The notes: a model not told the origin generated them from the letters alone. 64,000 nt of DNA from Nocardia abscessus (GCF_015477775.1 NZ_JADLQO010000001.1:744001-808000), one strand, 5' to 3'; shown: positions 1 to 14,365, counted from the first letter of the stretch. Numbers and translations are program-made.

Positions 1-338
1 CTCGTCCACACCCCTAGCCATCGCGCGGCCCGGGCCACTAAGGTGCTTAGCCAGGCGATTGCTACAGAACCGCAGGTCGCGGCGTTGCTCCTCTCGCGCG
101 TACGCGCGTTCCACAGCTCCCCAGGGTTCTCCACATCTGTGGATAATTGTGTGGAAAGACCCCTGGAGTGGCATATTCGTAGGGCCGACGGTGCCACGCC
201 GCTGTCCAGATGGGGGACCCGGGCAGCGTCCGAACCGGTTACGGACGTACGCAGGATAACGGGACCGACCCACAGCGTCGCACTCCACGCGTGCCCCGGC
301 CGTCTGCTCCTATCGACCTACTCCGGGGAGGAAACTGC
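1..338 (+). promoter_or_regulatory. dnaA upstream region with DnaA boxes
   Basis: Non-coding region in front of dnaA. A perfect DnaA box on the minus strand (TGTGGATAA, 138-146) is flanked by weaker relatives (TCCACAG near 112, TCCACAT near 130, TGTGGAA near 150). This is the arrangement expected for DnaA autoregulation. The long leader (about 190 nt between the box and the start codon) ends in a good Shine-Dalgarno GGGGAGGAA at 325-333. rpmH, which normally lies divergently here, is outside the window. Confidence 0.7.
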
Positions 339-2276
339 ATGGACGACGAGCAGAACGTGTTGGCCACCGTATGGCCCGAGGTTGTCACCGAGCTCACCAC
401 CGGCTCACCCGACGGCGCGATTCCTCCGGTGACCCGAGCACAGCAGGCCTGGCTGAAGCTGGTCAAGCCGCTGACGGTCGCACAGGGATTCGCCCTGCTC
501 TCGGTGCCCTCGTCACTGGCCCAGGAGGCCATCGAACGCGATCTGCGCGAGCCCATCCTCCGTTCCCTCGCTCGTCGGCTCGGTCCCCAGGTGGAGGGAC
601 TCGGTGTCCGCATCGCCGCCCCGACCACCCCGACCGTCGACCGGCAGAACAACACGCCACGGCACGCGCGGATGACGAGCAGGCCCGAGCGCACCAGGGA
701 AGGCCGCGGTCCCGCCGCCTATCCCGGTTCGGAATTCCCCGGCCGGGATGCCTACCCGGGGCCACGTTATGCACAGCCCGCCGAGTTCGCACAGTCGTCG
801 CCGTATCACGACGGCTCCGACTACCCGGGCACCGAATACGGCCAGGAATTCGCACCGCCGGAGGAGTACCGCCAGCCGGATTACGCCCACGCCGACTACC
901 CGCCGCGCGGCGAGTACTCCACGACAGCCGAGCTGCCCACGGTGTCCGGGCCGGACGTCACCCCCCGCCGCGAACCCGGACTTCCGCCGCGCCGGGAGCC
1001 GGCCATCCCGCCGGGGCAGGAGTCTTTGTTCAATCCCGAACCGTCCCCGAGCGGGATGCGCAACCCGATCCGTGCTCAAGTGCGCGAAACCACCGACGAC
1101 GACACGGGTCTGGCGCACGATCCGGTGCGTGAGCCCGTGGGTGACCACCAGCGCGGCGATCACGACGACGAGCCCGTGGTGAACGTCCGCAACTCTTGGC
1201 CGACCTACTTCGCCAAATCGCAGGAAACGCCTGCTCCTTCGACGTCCTCGGCCAGCCTGAACGCGAAGTACACCTTCGAGACCTTCGTCATCGGCGCGTC
1301 CAATCGCTTCGCCCACGCTGCCGCCGTCGCCATCGCCGAAGCCCCGGCTCGCGCGTACAACCCGCTGTTCGTCTGGGGCGCTTCGGGGTTGGGCAAGACC
1401 CACCTGCTGCACGCCGCGGGCCACTACGCGCAGCGTCTGTTTCCCGGCATGCGGGTCAAATACGTTTCGACCGAAGAGTTCACCAACGACTTCATCAACA
1501 GCCTGCGCGACGACCGCAAGGTGGCGTTCAAGCGCCGCTACCGCGAGACCGACATCCTGCTGGTCGACGACATCCAGTTCATCGAGGGCAAGGAAGGCAT
1601 CCAAGAGGAGTTCTTCCACACCTTCAACACCCTGCACAACGCGAACAAACAGATCGTGGTCTCCTCGGACCGTCCGCCCAAGCAGTTGGCCACGCTGGAG
1701 GAACGGCTGCGGACGCGATTCGAGTGGGGTCTCATCACCGACGTGCAGCCGCCGGAGCTGGAGACGCGCATCGCCATCCTGCGCAAGAAGGCGCGGATGG
1801 ACCGGCTCGATGTGCCGCACGACGTGCTGGAGCTGATCGCCAGCCGGGTGGAGCGCAACATCCGGGAGCTGGAGGGCGCGCTGATCCGGGTGACCGCGTT
1901 CGCCTCGTTGAACGGCCAGCCTTTGGATCTGCCACTGGCGGAAGTGGTGTTGCGCGATCTGATGCCGGACACCGCGACGCTGGAGATCAACGCGGCCACC
2001 ATCATGGCCGTCACGGCGGAGTACTTCAACACCACCTTGGAAGAGCTCACCGGTCCCGGCAAAGCGCGGCCGCTGGCGCAGGCCAGGCAGATCGCCATGT
2101 ACCTGTGCCGTGAGCTGACCGATCTCTCCCTGCCGAAGATCGGGCAGGCGTTCGGCCGCGACCACACCACGGTGATGTACGCCGAGAAGAAGGTGCGCAA
2201 GGAGATGACCGAGCGCCGCCGCGTCTACGACCAGGTGCAGGAACTCACAGCCCGCATCAAGCAGCGCTCCCGCTGA
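339..2276 (+). CDS. dnaA: Chromosomal replication initiator protein DnaA
   Basis: Replication initiator, an AAA+ ATPase that binds DnaA boxes and melts oriC. The product is 645 aa, longer than the roughly 470-510 aa usual in E. coli or M. tuberculosis. Domain I is N-terminal (residues 1 to about 90). A very long Tyr/Pro/Glu-rich linker (about 110-300) follows. The AAA+ core has Walker A GASGLGKT at 347-354 and Walker B ILLVDD, and the C-terminal DNA-binding domain carries the [11 protein letters not shown] signature. I chose ATG 339 (MDDEQNV) because it follows a strong Shine-Dalgarno. An in-frame ATG at 210 would add 43 residues of low-quality sequence and has no ribosome site. Confidence 0.97.
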   Translation: MDDEQNVLATVWPEVVTELTTGSPDGAIPPVTRAQQAWLKLVKPLTVAQGFALLSVPSSLAQEAIERDLREPILRSLARRLGPQVEGLGVRIAAPTTPTVDRQNNTPRHARMTSRPERTREGRGPAAYPGSEFPGRDAYPGPRYAQPAEFAQSSPYHDGSDYPGTEYGQEFAPPEEYRQPDYAHADYPPRGEYSTTAELPTVSGPDVTPRREPGLPPRREPAIPPGQESLFNPEPSPSGMRNPIRAQVRETTDDDTGLAHDPVREPVGDHQRGDHDDEPVVNVRNSWPTYFAKSQETPAPSTSSASLNAKYTFETFVIGASNRFAHAAAVAIAEAPARAYNPLFVWGASGLGKTHLLHAAGHYAQRLFPGMRVKYVSTEEFTNDFINSLRDDRKVAFKRRYRETDILLVDDIQFIEGKEGIQEEFFHTFNTLHNANKQIVVSSDRPPKQLATLEERLRTRFEWGLITDVQPPELETRIAILRKKARMDRLDVPHDVLELIASRVERNIRELEGALIRVTAFASLNGQPLDLPLAEVVLRDLMPDTATLEINAATIMAVTAEYFNTTLEELTGPGKARPLAQARQIAMYLCRELTDLSLPKIGQAFGRDHTTVMYAEKKVRKEMTERRRVYDQVQELTARIKQRSR

Positions 2277-2292
2277 GCTCTATACACAGCTG

Positions 2293-2325
2293 AGCACCGC
2301 CCCTGACCAGGGGCGGTGCTTTTTT
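2293..2325 (+). terminator. Intrinsic terminator of dnaA
   Basis: Perfect 11-bp stem AGCACCGCCCC (2293-2303) and GGGGCGGTGCT (2310-2320), 6-nt loop, followed by a run of T to 2325, 17 bp after the dnaA stop. It should insulate oriC from dnaA transcription. Confidence 0.9.
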
Positions 2326-2340
2326 GTGGCCTGTGGATTC

Positions 2341-2680
2341 CTCGAGGAATCCTTGTGGAGTCCTCGAGGAATCCCCTGGTTTGTCCACCGATTCGTGCAC
2401 AGGCCACGGCGACGGTCCGCGCGAGTTCCCCCACAGGCCGAATTCAACAGTTTCCCCAGGCTCGGTTGCGCACAGGGGCTGACCAGCGGAGTGTCCGGAT
2501 CGGGCCCTGTGGAATCCTCGAGGAGTCCGTGTGGAGTCCTCGAGGATTCCTCGAGCTGTCCACGATTTCGTGCACATGTGTGAACAACTGGGTGAATCCG
2601 GTGGAACAACTCGAGGAGCGCTCGAGGATGAATCTGGGACAACCTGGGAACTCCACAGACGCCTCGCGTTCATCCTCGAG
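2341..2680. repeat. CTCGAG palindrome array in oriC
   Basis: Eight copies of CTCGAG start at 2341, 2363, 2517, 2539, 2550, 2610, 2621 and 2675, mostly inside the larger motif GGANTCCTCGAGGANTCC. The start-to-start distances are 22, 154, 22, 11, 60, 11 and 54 bp. Most are multiples of 11 or close to one; 60 is the clear exception. Degenerate DnaA boxes (TGTGGA or TGTCCAC) sit directly between copies. Nothing codes here. Confidence 0.85.
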
Positions 2681-2756
2681 ACACTCCGTGGCCATCCCCA
2701 CGGCACCACGCCCCCTGACCAGCGGATTCGGCCGCAGTCCACAGAATCCACAGTGC

Positions 2757-2769
2757 CTACTACTACTTC
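2757..2769. promoter_or_regulatory. Candidate DnaA-trio / DNA unwinding element
   Basis: CTACTACTACTTC follows a pair of TCCACAG boxes (about 2738-2753) almost directly. The complementary strand reads 3'-GATGATGATG, the repeat described for the bacterial DnaA-trio element that DnaA loads on as single strand. An AT-richer stretch (CAGTTCTTCTCATTAGAG) follows. Confidence 0.5.
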
Positions 2770-2874
2770 AGTTCTTCTCATTAGAGATCTCTCTTCAAAA
2801 CGGGGTGTGTGGAAAGTCGGTCGGGCAGCGCACCTTCGGAAGCGGGCAGGGTTTCTCGCAAGGACGACAGCGCT

Positions 2875-2940
2875 GACACAACACGGACGGACCACGGACG
2901 GACCACGGACACAACACGGACACAACACGGACACAACACG
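2875..2940. repeat. Six 11-bp tandem repeats in oriC
   Basis: Six head-to-tail 11-mers: GACACAACACG, then two GACGGACCACG, then three GACACAACACG. The unit equals about one helical turn. Purines and C dominate and T is absent on this strand. It lies on the dnaN side of the AT-rich stretch. Confidence 0.85.
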
Positions 2941-3213
2941 GACTCGTCGACCCGATGAGCGATCGGGGTACGCGATCCGCGTCGGCACGGCGCATGCGCG
3001 ATCCCCGCGTGGGCGCCCTCTCATCCCTGCTCCGGACGCGACCGTCCGTCACGCCGGAGGGTCGGGCTAGGTGCGCGTCCCGCGCGCGGGTACGGTTTGA
3101 TGTCGGTCGCCTGTGCCAGACTGCGAAGGCGGCCGATTCGGCAGGACCCTTTCGAGCACCGACACTGACGAGCCGACAACAGATCACGGAACCGGGAGAG
3201 GACAGATCGGGCC

Positions 3214-4389
3214 ATGGAGCTTGCAAGCATGAAGTTTCGGGTCGCCCGCGAGGATTTCGCCGAGTCCGTCGCCTGGGTGGCGCGCAGTCTTCCGTCCCGG
3301 CCTCCGGTTCCGGTGCTCGGCGGTGTGCTGCTGGTCGCCGACGAGGACGGTCTCACCGTGTCCGGCTTCGACTACGAGGTCTCCGCGCAGGTGCGGGTCG
3401 CGGCCGAGGTCGCAGGCCCCGGCCAGGTGCTCGTCTCCGGTCGTCTGCTGGCCGACATCACCAAGGCGCTGTCCAACAAGCCGGTCGACGTCTCGGTGGA
3501 CGGCACCCGCGTCCTGATCGCCTGTGGCAGTGCGAAGTTCTCCCTGCCCACCATGCCGGTCGAGGACTATCCCCAGCTGCCGGAGGTGCCGCAGCAGACC
3601 GGTGAACTCAGTGTGGAGGTCTTCGCCGAGGCCGTCGGCCAGGTCGCCGTCGCCGCCGGACGGGACGACACCCTGCCCATGCTGACCGGTATCCGGGTGG
3701 AGATCGAGGGATCACAGGTCGTTCTCGCGGCGACCGACCGGTTCCGCCTCGCCGTCCGGCACATCGAATGGCAGCCCGCGCGCGCCGACATCGAGACTTC
3801 GGTGCTCATTCCGGCCAGGACGCTGTCGGAAGCCGCCAAGACGCTCGGCCCCTCCGACGCGCCCGTTCAGCTGTCCCTCGGCACCGGTGCGGGGTCGGAC
3901 GGACTGCTCGGCATCGTGAACGCGGGCCGCCGGACCACCACTCGACTGCTCGACGCGGAATTCCCCAAGTTCCGCCAGTTGCTCCCCAAGGAACACACCT
4001 CGATCGCCACCCTTGCCGTCGCCGCGCTCACCGACGCGATCAAGCGCGTCGCGCTGGTCGCCGAGCGAGGCGCCCAGGTGCGGCTGGAGTTCTCCACCGA
4101 CGGCCTGCTGCTGTCCGCTGGCGGTGACGACGCGGGCCGGGCCGAGGAGTGGCTGGAGGCCGATTTCCGCGGTGAATCGCTCACCATCGCGTTCAATCCC
4201 GGTTACCTCATCGACGGCTTGTCGGCGCTGCACGCGGACCGGGTCACCTTCGGATTCACCACGCCGAGTAGGCCGGCCGTGCTGCTGCCCGCCTCCGAGG
4301 AAGAGCCCGAGGTGCTCGACTCCGGGACGTTCGCGGCGCTGTCGAGTCCGTACACCTATTTGCTGATGCCGGTCCGGCTCCCGGGCTGA
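3214..4389 (+). CDS. dnaN: DNA polymerase III beta sliding clamp
   Basis: Ring-shaped processivity clamp for the replicative polymerase, 391 aa (the usual size is 365-400). The sequence follows the family from start to end, with three similar clamp domains (roughly residues 1-125, 130-255 and 265-391) and the characteristic C-terminal [10 protein letters not shown] chose ATG 3214 because GGGAGAGGA (3194-3202) precedes it. A second in-frame ATG at 3232 lacks a clear ribosome site. It is separated from recF by 243 bp that contains DnaA boxes. Confidence 0.97.
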   Translation: MELASMKFRVAREDFAESVAWVARSLPSRPPVPVLGGVLLVADEDGLTVSGFDYEVSAQVRVAAEVAGPGQVLVSGRLLADITKALSNKPVDVSVDGTRVLIACGSAKFSLPTMPVEDYPQLPEVPQQTGELSVEVFAEAVGQVAVAAGRDDTLPMLTGIRVEIEGSQVVLAATDRFRLAVRHIEWQPARADIETSVLIPARTLSEAAKTLGPSDAPVQLSLGTGAGSDGLLGIVNAGRRTTTRLLDAEFPKFRQLLPKEHTSIATLAVAALTDAIKRVALVAERGAQVRLEFSTDGLLLSAGGDDAGRAEEWLEADFRGESLTIAFNPGYLIDGLSALHADRVTFGFTTPSRPAVLLPASEEEPEVLDSGTFAALSSPYTYLLMPVRLPG

Positions 4390-4632
4390 TCGCTCGTGCA
4401 CGACCGGGTATCGTGCGGATCCGCGCCGCGTGATCCGGTGCGGGTGAGCGGCCACGTCGCTGGAGAATCCCCAGCGACGTCGGATAACTCGGTTTCGGCG
4501 GGTCTGGGGGCAGACGTTATCCACAGGTGTTCCACAGGGGTGCGGCTTACCGCACGGCATTCGTCGGACGCGGTGCCGACGTGCCGTTCGGCGGAAATGT
4601 CCGCTTCGGCCCAGGCAGGGGCACGATAGCGA
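4390..4632. promoter_or_regulatory. recF upstream region with a perfect DnaA box
   Basis: TTATCCACA at 4517-4525 matches the classical DnaA box exactly and is followed by TTCCACAG 5 bp later. The box lies about 110 bp before recF, in a gap where mycobacteria often carry gnd. No gene is visible here. Confidence 0.65.
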
Positions 4633-5901
4633 ATGTTCGTCCGAGCTCTGTCGGTGCGTGACTTCCGCTCCTGGGAGTATGCGGAACTCGAATTATCCCC
4701 AGGTCGAACCGTTTTCTTGGGATCGAATGGCAACGGTAAGACAAACCTGCTGGAAGCGATCGGCTATCTGGCCACCCTTGGTTCGCATCGTGTCGCCACG
4801 GAAGCTCCATTGATCCGCACCGGGACCGAGCGGGCCCGGATCGGAGCCACGGTGGTCAACGCCGGCCGTGAGCTGCGCATCGATGTCGAGCTGAACCAGG
4901 GCAGCCCCAATCGCGGGCAGATCAACCGCTCACCGGTCCGCCGGACCAGGGAGATCCTGGGGATTCTGCAGACGGTGTTGTTCGCGCCGGAGGACCTCGC
5001 ACTGGTGCGCGGCGATCCCGGGGAACGCCGTCGCTTCATGGACGAGTTGTGCACAACCCGGCTGCCCAGATTGGCCGCGGTCCGCGGCGACTACGACCGG
5101 GTGCTGCGCCAGCGTTCGGCGCTGCTGAAATCCGCTGGGCGCCAAGCCAGGTCGAAGGCGGATCTCAGCACCCTCGACGTCTGGGACGGGCACTTGGCCG
5201 AGCATGCCGCCGTCCTGCTCGCACAGCGGTTGCGCTTGGTCCACGATCTCGCGCCCTATCTCGCCGGGGCCTATGCCTCGATCGCTCCGGAGTCGCGGCC
5301 GGCCTCGATCGCCTATCGCAGCGCCGCGCTGCCCCCGGAGTTCCTGGATCCGGCCAGACCGCCATGCCCGGAGGACACCGGGGAACTGGAGGCGATCGTG
5401 CTGCGTGAACTTGCCGCCGCTCGGTCGAAGGAACTCGAGCGCGGGGTGTGCCTGGTCGGCCCGCATCGCGACGAACTGGACCTGATGCTCGGGGATTCCC
5501 CCGCGAAGGGATTTGCCAGCCACGGCGAATCGTGGTCGTTCGCGCTGGCCCTTCGATTGGGCGCGTTCGAACTACTGCGTGCCACCGGCGCCGAACCGGT
5601 ACTGCTGCTCGACGACGTGTTCGCCGAACTCGATCGCCGTCGCCGTGCCGCGCTCGCGGCCGTCGCGGCGGAGGCGGAGCAAGTGCTGATCACGGCGGCC
5701 GTGCCGGAGGACGTGCCCGCCGAGCTGGCGGCCGTGCCGCTGCGGGTGGAAACCAAGGGCGGCCCCGATAGCCGTGTTTCGCAGATCGTCGCGCAGGGCG
5801 GGTCCTGGAGCGGCGAACCGGGGAACGACGATGCCGAGTACCCGGCACTCGAGCGAGAGGAAGATCCGCTCACCGGTGCGCCGGAATCCCGCACACCATA
5901 G
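4633..5901 (+). CDS. recF: DNA replication/repair protein RecF
   Basis: SMC-like ATPase that loads RecA at gaps and helps restart stalled forks. The product is 422 aa, slightly longer than the approximately 385 aa mycobacterial form because of an acidic C-terminal tail. Walker A is LGSNGNGKT near residues 32-40. The ABC-type signature region is near [19 protein letters not shown], and Walker B is [13 protein letters not shown]. The stop codon abuts a perfect DnaA box (5902-5910). The start lacks a strong ribosome site, so the exact N-terminus is less certain than the gene. Confidence 0.95.
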   Translation: MFVRALSVRDFRSWEYAELELSPGRTVFLGSNGNGKTNLLEAIGYLATLGSHRVATEAPLIRTGTERARIGATVVNAGRELRIDVELNQGSPNRGQINRSPVRRTREILGILQTVLFAPEDLALVRGDPGERRRFMDELCTTRLPRLAAVRGDYDRVLRQRSALLKSAGRQARSKADLSTLDVWDGHLAEHAAVLLAQRLRLVHDLAPYLAGAYASIAPESRPASIAYRSAALPPEFLDPARPPCPEDTGELEAIVLRELAAARSKELERGVCLVGPHRDELDLMLGDSPAKGFASHGESWSFALALRLGAFELLRATGAEPVLLLDDVFAELDRRRRAALAAVAAEAEQVLITAAVPEDVPAELAAVPLRVETKGGPDSRVSQIVAQGGSWSGEPGNDDAEYPALEREEDPLTGAPESRTP

Positions 5902-6261
5902 TTATCCACAGGAGGAATGGACAGGTGATCCGAGCGTCGGCATCGGCCGCTCCCGTCCACTACAGTGACCTGTCATCGGGAAGACCGCTCGAGCTTTCAA
6001 CAGCCGAATCCGATTCCCCAACACCTGTGGAAAACTCCTCCGGCCGTGACGGAACGATTCTGTGGAGCATGTTTCGGCAACAGTCGAGCAAGCGACCAGT
6101 GTCGTTCGGAAATACGGCCTTTTGGGCGTCGAACAGGGTATTCGGCAAGCCGGATCGGCGGTTGACCCACGCTGTAACCACCACTGGCAACCTTCTGTGC
6201 AGGCTGGGGACAACTTGAACAAAACTGGGGACAAACTACCGGCCGCGAAGGAAGAGGGGCG
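5902..6261. promoter_or_regulatory. dciA upstream region with DnaA boxes
   Basis: 360-bp gap. TTATCCACA at 5902-5910 is a perfect DnaA box that starts one base after the recF stop. TGGGGACAA occurs at 6205-6213 and 6226-6234 (one mismatch each to TGTGGACAA), 21 bp apart and just before dciA. Weaker TGTGGAA and TGTGGAG copies lie near 6026 and 6061, and a CTCGAG at 5988-5993. The only open frame (from GTG 5925) has non-coding third-position composition. Confidence 0.6.
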
Positions 6262-6822
6262 ATGAGCGATCAGCCCGCGGAGCCCGAATCCGCAGGCCCG
6301 GAGCCTGAATTGCGCGGGATCGATCTGGCTCGGCGTGCCCTGGAGGAGGCGCGCGCCGCGGCGCGGGCGAGCGGCAAGGCGGTCGGGCAGGGGCGTTCGT
6401 CGCCCCAGCGCAGGCTGCGGGCCGGCGGCCGCAGGCGGACCGGATGGTCCGGCGCCGGCCCGGACGACCGCGATCCCCAGCCGCTGTTCAAGCTGACGGG
6501 CTCCATCGCCAAGAGCCGCGGGTGGTCGAACAAGGTGGCCGAGGGCATGGTGTTCGGCCGGTGGGCGGCAGTGGTCGGCGAGGACATCGCGGCGCACGCC
6601 ACACCGGTCACCCTGAAGGACGGCGTGTTGAGCATTGCCGCCGAGTCGACCGCTTGGGCGACCCAGTTGCGCATGCTGCAGGGCCAGATCCTCGCGAAGA
6701 TCAACGCCGCTGTCGGCCAGGGGGTGGTGACCTCGCTGAAGATCTCGGGGCCTGCCGCGCCGAGCTGGCGCAAGGGTGAGCGTCATATCAAAGGTCGCGG
6801 ACCCCGCGACACCTACGGGTGA
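6262..6822 (+). CDS. dciA: DUF721 protein, DciA-type replicative helicase loader candidate
   Basis: 186 aa with the DUF721 core in the C-terminal half ([32 protein letters not shown] region, about residues 95-165). DUF721 proteins are DciA, the ancestral loader or operator of the DnaB helicase in bacteria lacking DnaC or DnaI. The N-terminal half is basic, low complexity and probably disordered. It corresponds in position to M. tuberculosis Rv0004 (recF-Rv0004-gyrB). A GGAAGAGGGG ribosome site precedes ATG 6262. Confidence 0.9.
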   Translation: MSDQPAEPESAGPEPELRGIDLARRALEEARAAARASGKAVGQGRSSPQRRLRAGGRRRTGWSGAGPDDRDPQPLFKLTGSIAKSRGWSNKVAEGMVFGRWAAVVGEDIAAHATPVTLKDGVLSIAAESTAWATQLRMLQGQILAKINAAVGQGVVTSLKISGPAAPSWRKGERHIKGRGPRDTYG

Positions 6823-6871
6823 CCACACAAAGCATTATCTGATACTTGGTGTTACGTTTATCTCCGGTCGG

Positions 6872-6887
6872 CGTTTCACGTGGAACG
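6872..6887. promoter_or_regulatory. Weak parS-like site
   Basis: CGTTTCACGTGGAACG matches the ParB site TGTTTCACGTGAAACA at 13 of 16 positions, including the core TTTCACGTG. It lies between dciA and the hydrolase gene, within 5 kb of oriC, where parS sites are expected. Confidence 0.4.
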
Positions 6888-6953
6888 CCTCGCCCGGCGT
6901 CGCGCCCGGAACTCGCCGCGCCGGGTCGGAATCGTCCGGGCAGAAGGGGTTCG

Positions 6954-7865
6954 ATGACCATCACCACGTCGGTCGGTCCGTTTCCGGCGACCGCGACCCG
7001 GACCGTCCGCCGGGATGACGTCGAACTCGCGGTCTACGAATGCGGCAATCCCGAGGGGGTGCCGGTCCTGTTGATCCACGGGTGGCCCGATACCCATCTG
7101 CTGTGGAGCCGGGTGGCCGCCCTGCTCGGCGGCCGATACCGGGTGATCGCCTTCGACAACCGGGGCGCGGGCGACAGTTCGACGCCCACCGCGGTCGAGG
7201 CGTACCGGATCGAGGAGCTCGCGGCCGATGTTCGTGCGGTCATCGACGCAGTAGCGCCGGGCGAACGGGTGCATGTGCTGGGACATGACTGGGGATCGGT
7301 GATCGGGTGGGAGGTGGTCGCCACCGCGGAGGCCGCCTCGGCTGTCGCGTCGTTCACCTCGGTGTCCGGTCCGAATCTGGACTTCCTCGGCGCTTACCTG
7401 CGTGGTCCTCTCACCGCGGCGCGGCTGCGGGGCGCGCTGGCCCAAGCCGTCGCCTCGGCCTATACCGTCGCGTTTCAGATCCCCAAGTTGCCGGATCCGG
7501 TGCTGTGGCTGTTGTCCGGCCGCTGGCCGCGCTTCCTCGCGTTCTTCGACGGTCTCGACCCCGCGCTGGTGGAGACGGCGCCGACGCTACGTGCCGATAT
7601 GATCAACAGTCTGAAGCTCTACCGTGCGAACATCCGCTCCCACCTGCGCCATCCGCGCCCGCGTCCGATCGAGGTGCCCGTCCAGCTGATCGTCGCCACC
7701 GGCGACCGTGCGGTGCGGCCGGTGGTGAACGCCGAGGCCGACCGATGGGTCCCGCGTTTGACCCGGGTCGAGATCCCGGCGCGGCACTGGTCGCCGATCT
7801 CACACCCGGCGGAGCTGGCCCGGCACACCGCCGCCTTCGTCGCTCGGATCGACGCCGGGCGCTGA
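6954..7865 (+). CDS. Alpha/beta hydrolase (epoxide hydrolase-like)
   Basis: 303 aa with the alpha/beta-hydrolase fold. HGWPD at 42-46 forms the oxyanion region. The nucleophile elbow GHDWGS (110-115) carries Asp112, as in epoxide hydrolases and haloalkane dehalogenases rather than Ser esterases. The acid is likely in ATGDRAV and the His in ARHWSPISH. Its substrate is unknown. ATG 6954 follows AGAAGGGG; a longer frame from 6846 has no ribosome site and an implausible N-terminus. This gene is not part of the conserved dciA-gyrB neighbourhood and looks like an insertion. Confidence 0.85.
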   Translation: MTITTSVGPFPATATRTVRRDDVELAVYECGNPEGVPVLLIHGWPDTHLLWSRVAALLGGRYRVIAFDNRGAGDSSTPTAVEAYRIEELAADVRAVIDAVAPGERVHVLGHDWGSVIGWEVVATAEAASAVASFTSVSGPNLDFLGAYLRGPLTAARLRGALAQAVASAYTVAFQIPKLPDPVLWLLSGRWPRFLAFFDGLDPALVETAPTLRADMINSLKLYRANIRSHLRHPRPRPIEVPVQLIVATGDRAVRPVVNAEADRWVPRLTRVEIPARHWSPISHPAELARHTAAFVARIDAGR

Positions 7866-8017
7866 TCCGGGCCGGCGACTCGCCACGCATCTCTCAGCCC
7901 ACTTCTGATGGATCAAAAATGCCGCAAGGCGGATCCGAGTCATCGAAATCCGTTTTCTCGCATCCACGGCGCTGTGAGGGGTGTCGTAGGTGGGTTGTAA
8001 GTTGGGTGTACCAGTAG

Positions 8018-10210
<2,193 letters not shown>

Positions 10211-10270
10211 GCCGGGCGTGTGTTCACGCTGCACAGCCCCCTTTCACGTCAGGCCCGGTAAGGAGACCGC

Positions 10271-12790
<2,520 letters not shown>

Positions 12791-12829
12791 TCCATCAGCG
12801 GCGGCAACGAACGGATCTAAGGATTCCCA

Positions 12830-14101
12830 TTGACCACTCCGAATCAGCCGAATGACGAGCGGCACCAGACGAACGGTGTGACCGAGCGGATCGCACCGTC
12901 CCCGATCCCGCCGCGGCCGATCCCACGGCCGGTCTCCTCGGCCGAGAACGGTCAGCCCGGTGGCGGCCAGCAGAGCGGCGGTCAGCCGGGCGGTCACCCT
13001 GGTGGCGGACAACCCGGCGGCCACCCCGGTGGCGGACAACCCGGCGGCCACCCCGGTGGCGGTCAGCCGGGTAGTCACCCCGGTGGCGGTCAGCCGGGTA
13101 GTCACCCGGGTCAGCCGAACGGGCCGCAGTCCGGCGGGCATCCGGGTAACCAGCCCGGCGGCAACCAGCCGAACGCCCAGCCGCACGAGATTCGCGAGCA
13201 GCAGGGTGATTTCGCGCCGCAGCAGGGCGGGCCGAACCAGGCGCCCGATGGTGACGGCCAGGACCGTTTCGACCAGAAGACGGCACGGATCAGCAACCAG
13301 GCTCCGCAGTCCGCGCCCGAGAGCGAGGACAAGCAGCCGGTCGGCGCTGCCGCCAACGGCGGACAGCAGTCGCCGTACCAGGACGGGTGGGCGCAGCTGC
13401 CGCAAAGGGAGCCGCAGTCCAACCTTTACCGTCCCGGTCAGGCGCCGGTCACCGGCCGCCCCAACTCGACCGGCGGGGGCGGTCTCGGCGGTGGCACGTC
13501 CAACGCGCGCACTACCGCCGACTTGGCGGCCAAGGCGGCACGCAAGGAAGCTGCCATGGTGAAGTCGGTCGGCATCGACGGGCCCACCCGCAGCATCGCG
13601 CGACCGGAGCTGATCAAGGACATGCCGGACCTGTCCGAGATCCGGCATCCGCTGCCGCCGAGCGAAGCGCCCGGGAGCCCGCAGGCCGGGCCGGTCTCGC
13701 CCGCGGTTCCGGTCGCGGTGGCCGCCGCGGTCGCGTCCGGTGAGCCGCTGCGGGCCACGGTGCAGATCCGTCGCATCGACCCCTGGTCGACGCTGAAGAT
13801 CTCGCTGGTCATCAGCGTGGCCATGTTCTTCGTGTGGATGCTGGCGGTCGGCCTGCTGTACATCGTGCTCGAGGGCATGGGCGTCTGGGAGCGGCTGAAC
13901 AACACGTTCACCGACATGGTGTCCCAGGACAGCGGATCGGTGGGGCTGATCGACGCGGGCACCGTCTTCGGCTACGCGGGCGTGATCGGCCTGATCAACG
14001 TCGTGCTGTTCACCGCGCTCGGCACCGTCGGCACCTTCATCTACAACCAGTGCTGCGACCTCGTCGGCGGCATCCAGGTCACCCTGGCCGACCCCGACTA
14101 G
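12830..14101 (+). CDS. DUF3566 membrane protein with Gly/Gln/Pro/His repeats
   Basis: 423 aa, positional equivalent of M. tuberculosis Rv0007 downstream of gyrA. The first 300 residues are polar and low complexity, with five nine-residue repeats (GGGQPGGHP type, about residues 49-93). The C-terminal DUF3566 domain (about 305-420) has two membrane segments ([20 protein letters not shown] and a later [17 protein letters not shown]). The start is TTG 12830, placed 6 nt after TAAGGA. No better in-frame ATG or GTG is available before the conserved part. Function unknown; a link to the division and envelope machinery is inferred from location only. Confidence 0.85.
   Translation: MTTPNQPNDERHQTNGVTERIAPSPIPPRPIPRPVSSAENGQPGGGQQSGGQPGGHPGGGQPGGHPGGGQPGGHPGGGQPGSHPGGGQPGSHPGQPNGPQSGGHPGNQPGGNQPNAQPHEIREQQGDFAPQQGGPNQAPDGDGQDRFDQKTARISNQAPQSAPESEDKQPVGAAANGGQQSPYQDGWAQLPQREPQSNLYRPGQAPVTGRPNSTGGGGLGGGTSNARTTADLAAKAARKEAAMVKSVGIDGPTRSIARPELIKDMPDLSEIRHPLPPSEAPGSPQAGPVSPAVPVAVAAAVASGEPLRATVQIRRIDPWSTLKISLVISVAMFFVWMLAVGLLYIVLEGMGVWERLNNTFTDMVSQDSGSVGLIDAGTVFGYAGVIGLINVVLFTALGTVGTFIYNQCCDLVGGIQVTLADPD
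12974..13108 (+). repeat. Five 27-bp in-frame repeats in the DUF3566 gene
   Basis: Five 27-bp units in register with codons. Units 13001-13027 and 13028-13054 are identical, the next two (13055-13108) differ at one base, and the first (12974-13000) is degenerate. Each encodes a Gly/Gln/Pro/His nonapeptide. Near-identity of DNA suggests recent expansion and likely copy-number variation. Confidence 0.85.
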
Positions 14102-14113
14102 TACGGCGTCACG

Positions 14114-14151
14114 AACGGCCGGTATCCCGCCACCACGGGGTACCGGCCGTT
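14114..14151 (+). terminator. Hairpin terminator after the DUF3566 gene
   Basis: Arms 14114-14129 and 14136-14151 pair over 16 positions (one G-T), with a 6-nt loop. No long T run follows. It lies 12 bp after the stop codon. Confidence 0.7.
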
Positions 14152-14291
14152 TCCGTCCGACCATCCGGACCGATACTGCCGCTGCTGCCGCATGTGAGAG
14201 TAAGTAGGGCTTCTACCAGCCGTTTTGGTTCAGCGGATGAGTGTTGTGTAGTCTCTACACGTTGTTGTTCACCGAGAACAACACCAGGTAC

Positions 14292-14365
14292 GGGCCTATA
14301 GCTCAGGCGGTTAGAGCGCTTCGCTGATAACGAAGAGGTCGGAGGTTCAAGTCCTCCTAGGCCCA
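14292..14365 (+). tRNA. ileT: tRNA-Ile (GAU)
   Basis: 74-nt cloverleaf. The acceptor stem is GGGCCTA/TAGGCCC, the anticodon stem CTTCG/CGAAG, the anticodon GAT at 14326-14328, and the T arm GGAGG-TTCAAGT-CCTCC. It occupies the ileT position downstream of gyrA. Confidence 0.97.

Larger units (their letters stand above)
2277..3213. other. oriC: Replication origin oriC
   Basis: 937-bp gene-free interval between dnaA and dnaN, the standard oriC position in Actinobacteria. It contains many degenerate DnaA boxes. Examples are TTGTCCACC at 2381-2389, CTGTCCACG at 2556-2564 and TGTGAACAA at 2579-2587, plus a cluster of TCCACAG repeats at about 2738-2753. An AT-rich, pyrimidine-rich stretch with little G (2757-2800) is a candidate unwinding element. 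Few boxes match TTGTCCACA perfectly, as is typical for actinobacterial origins, which use many weak boxes cooperatively. The interval also holds the CTCGAG array and the 11-bp tandem repeats listed separately. Confidence 0.92.

Noticed and set aside
210..338. N-terminal extension of dnaA from ATG 210
   Set aside because: No ribosome site, includes promoter-region sequence, and the product from ATG 339 matches the family start behind a strong Shine-Dalgarno.
5925..6218. 97-codon frame behind AGGAGG between recF and dciA
   Set aside because: The ribosome site is good, but third-position GC (about 60%) is far below real genes here and the sequence is not protein-like. The region is better explained by DnaA boxes.
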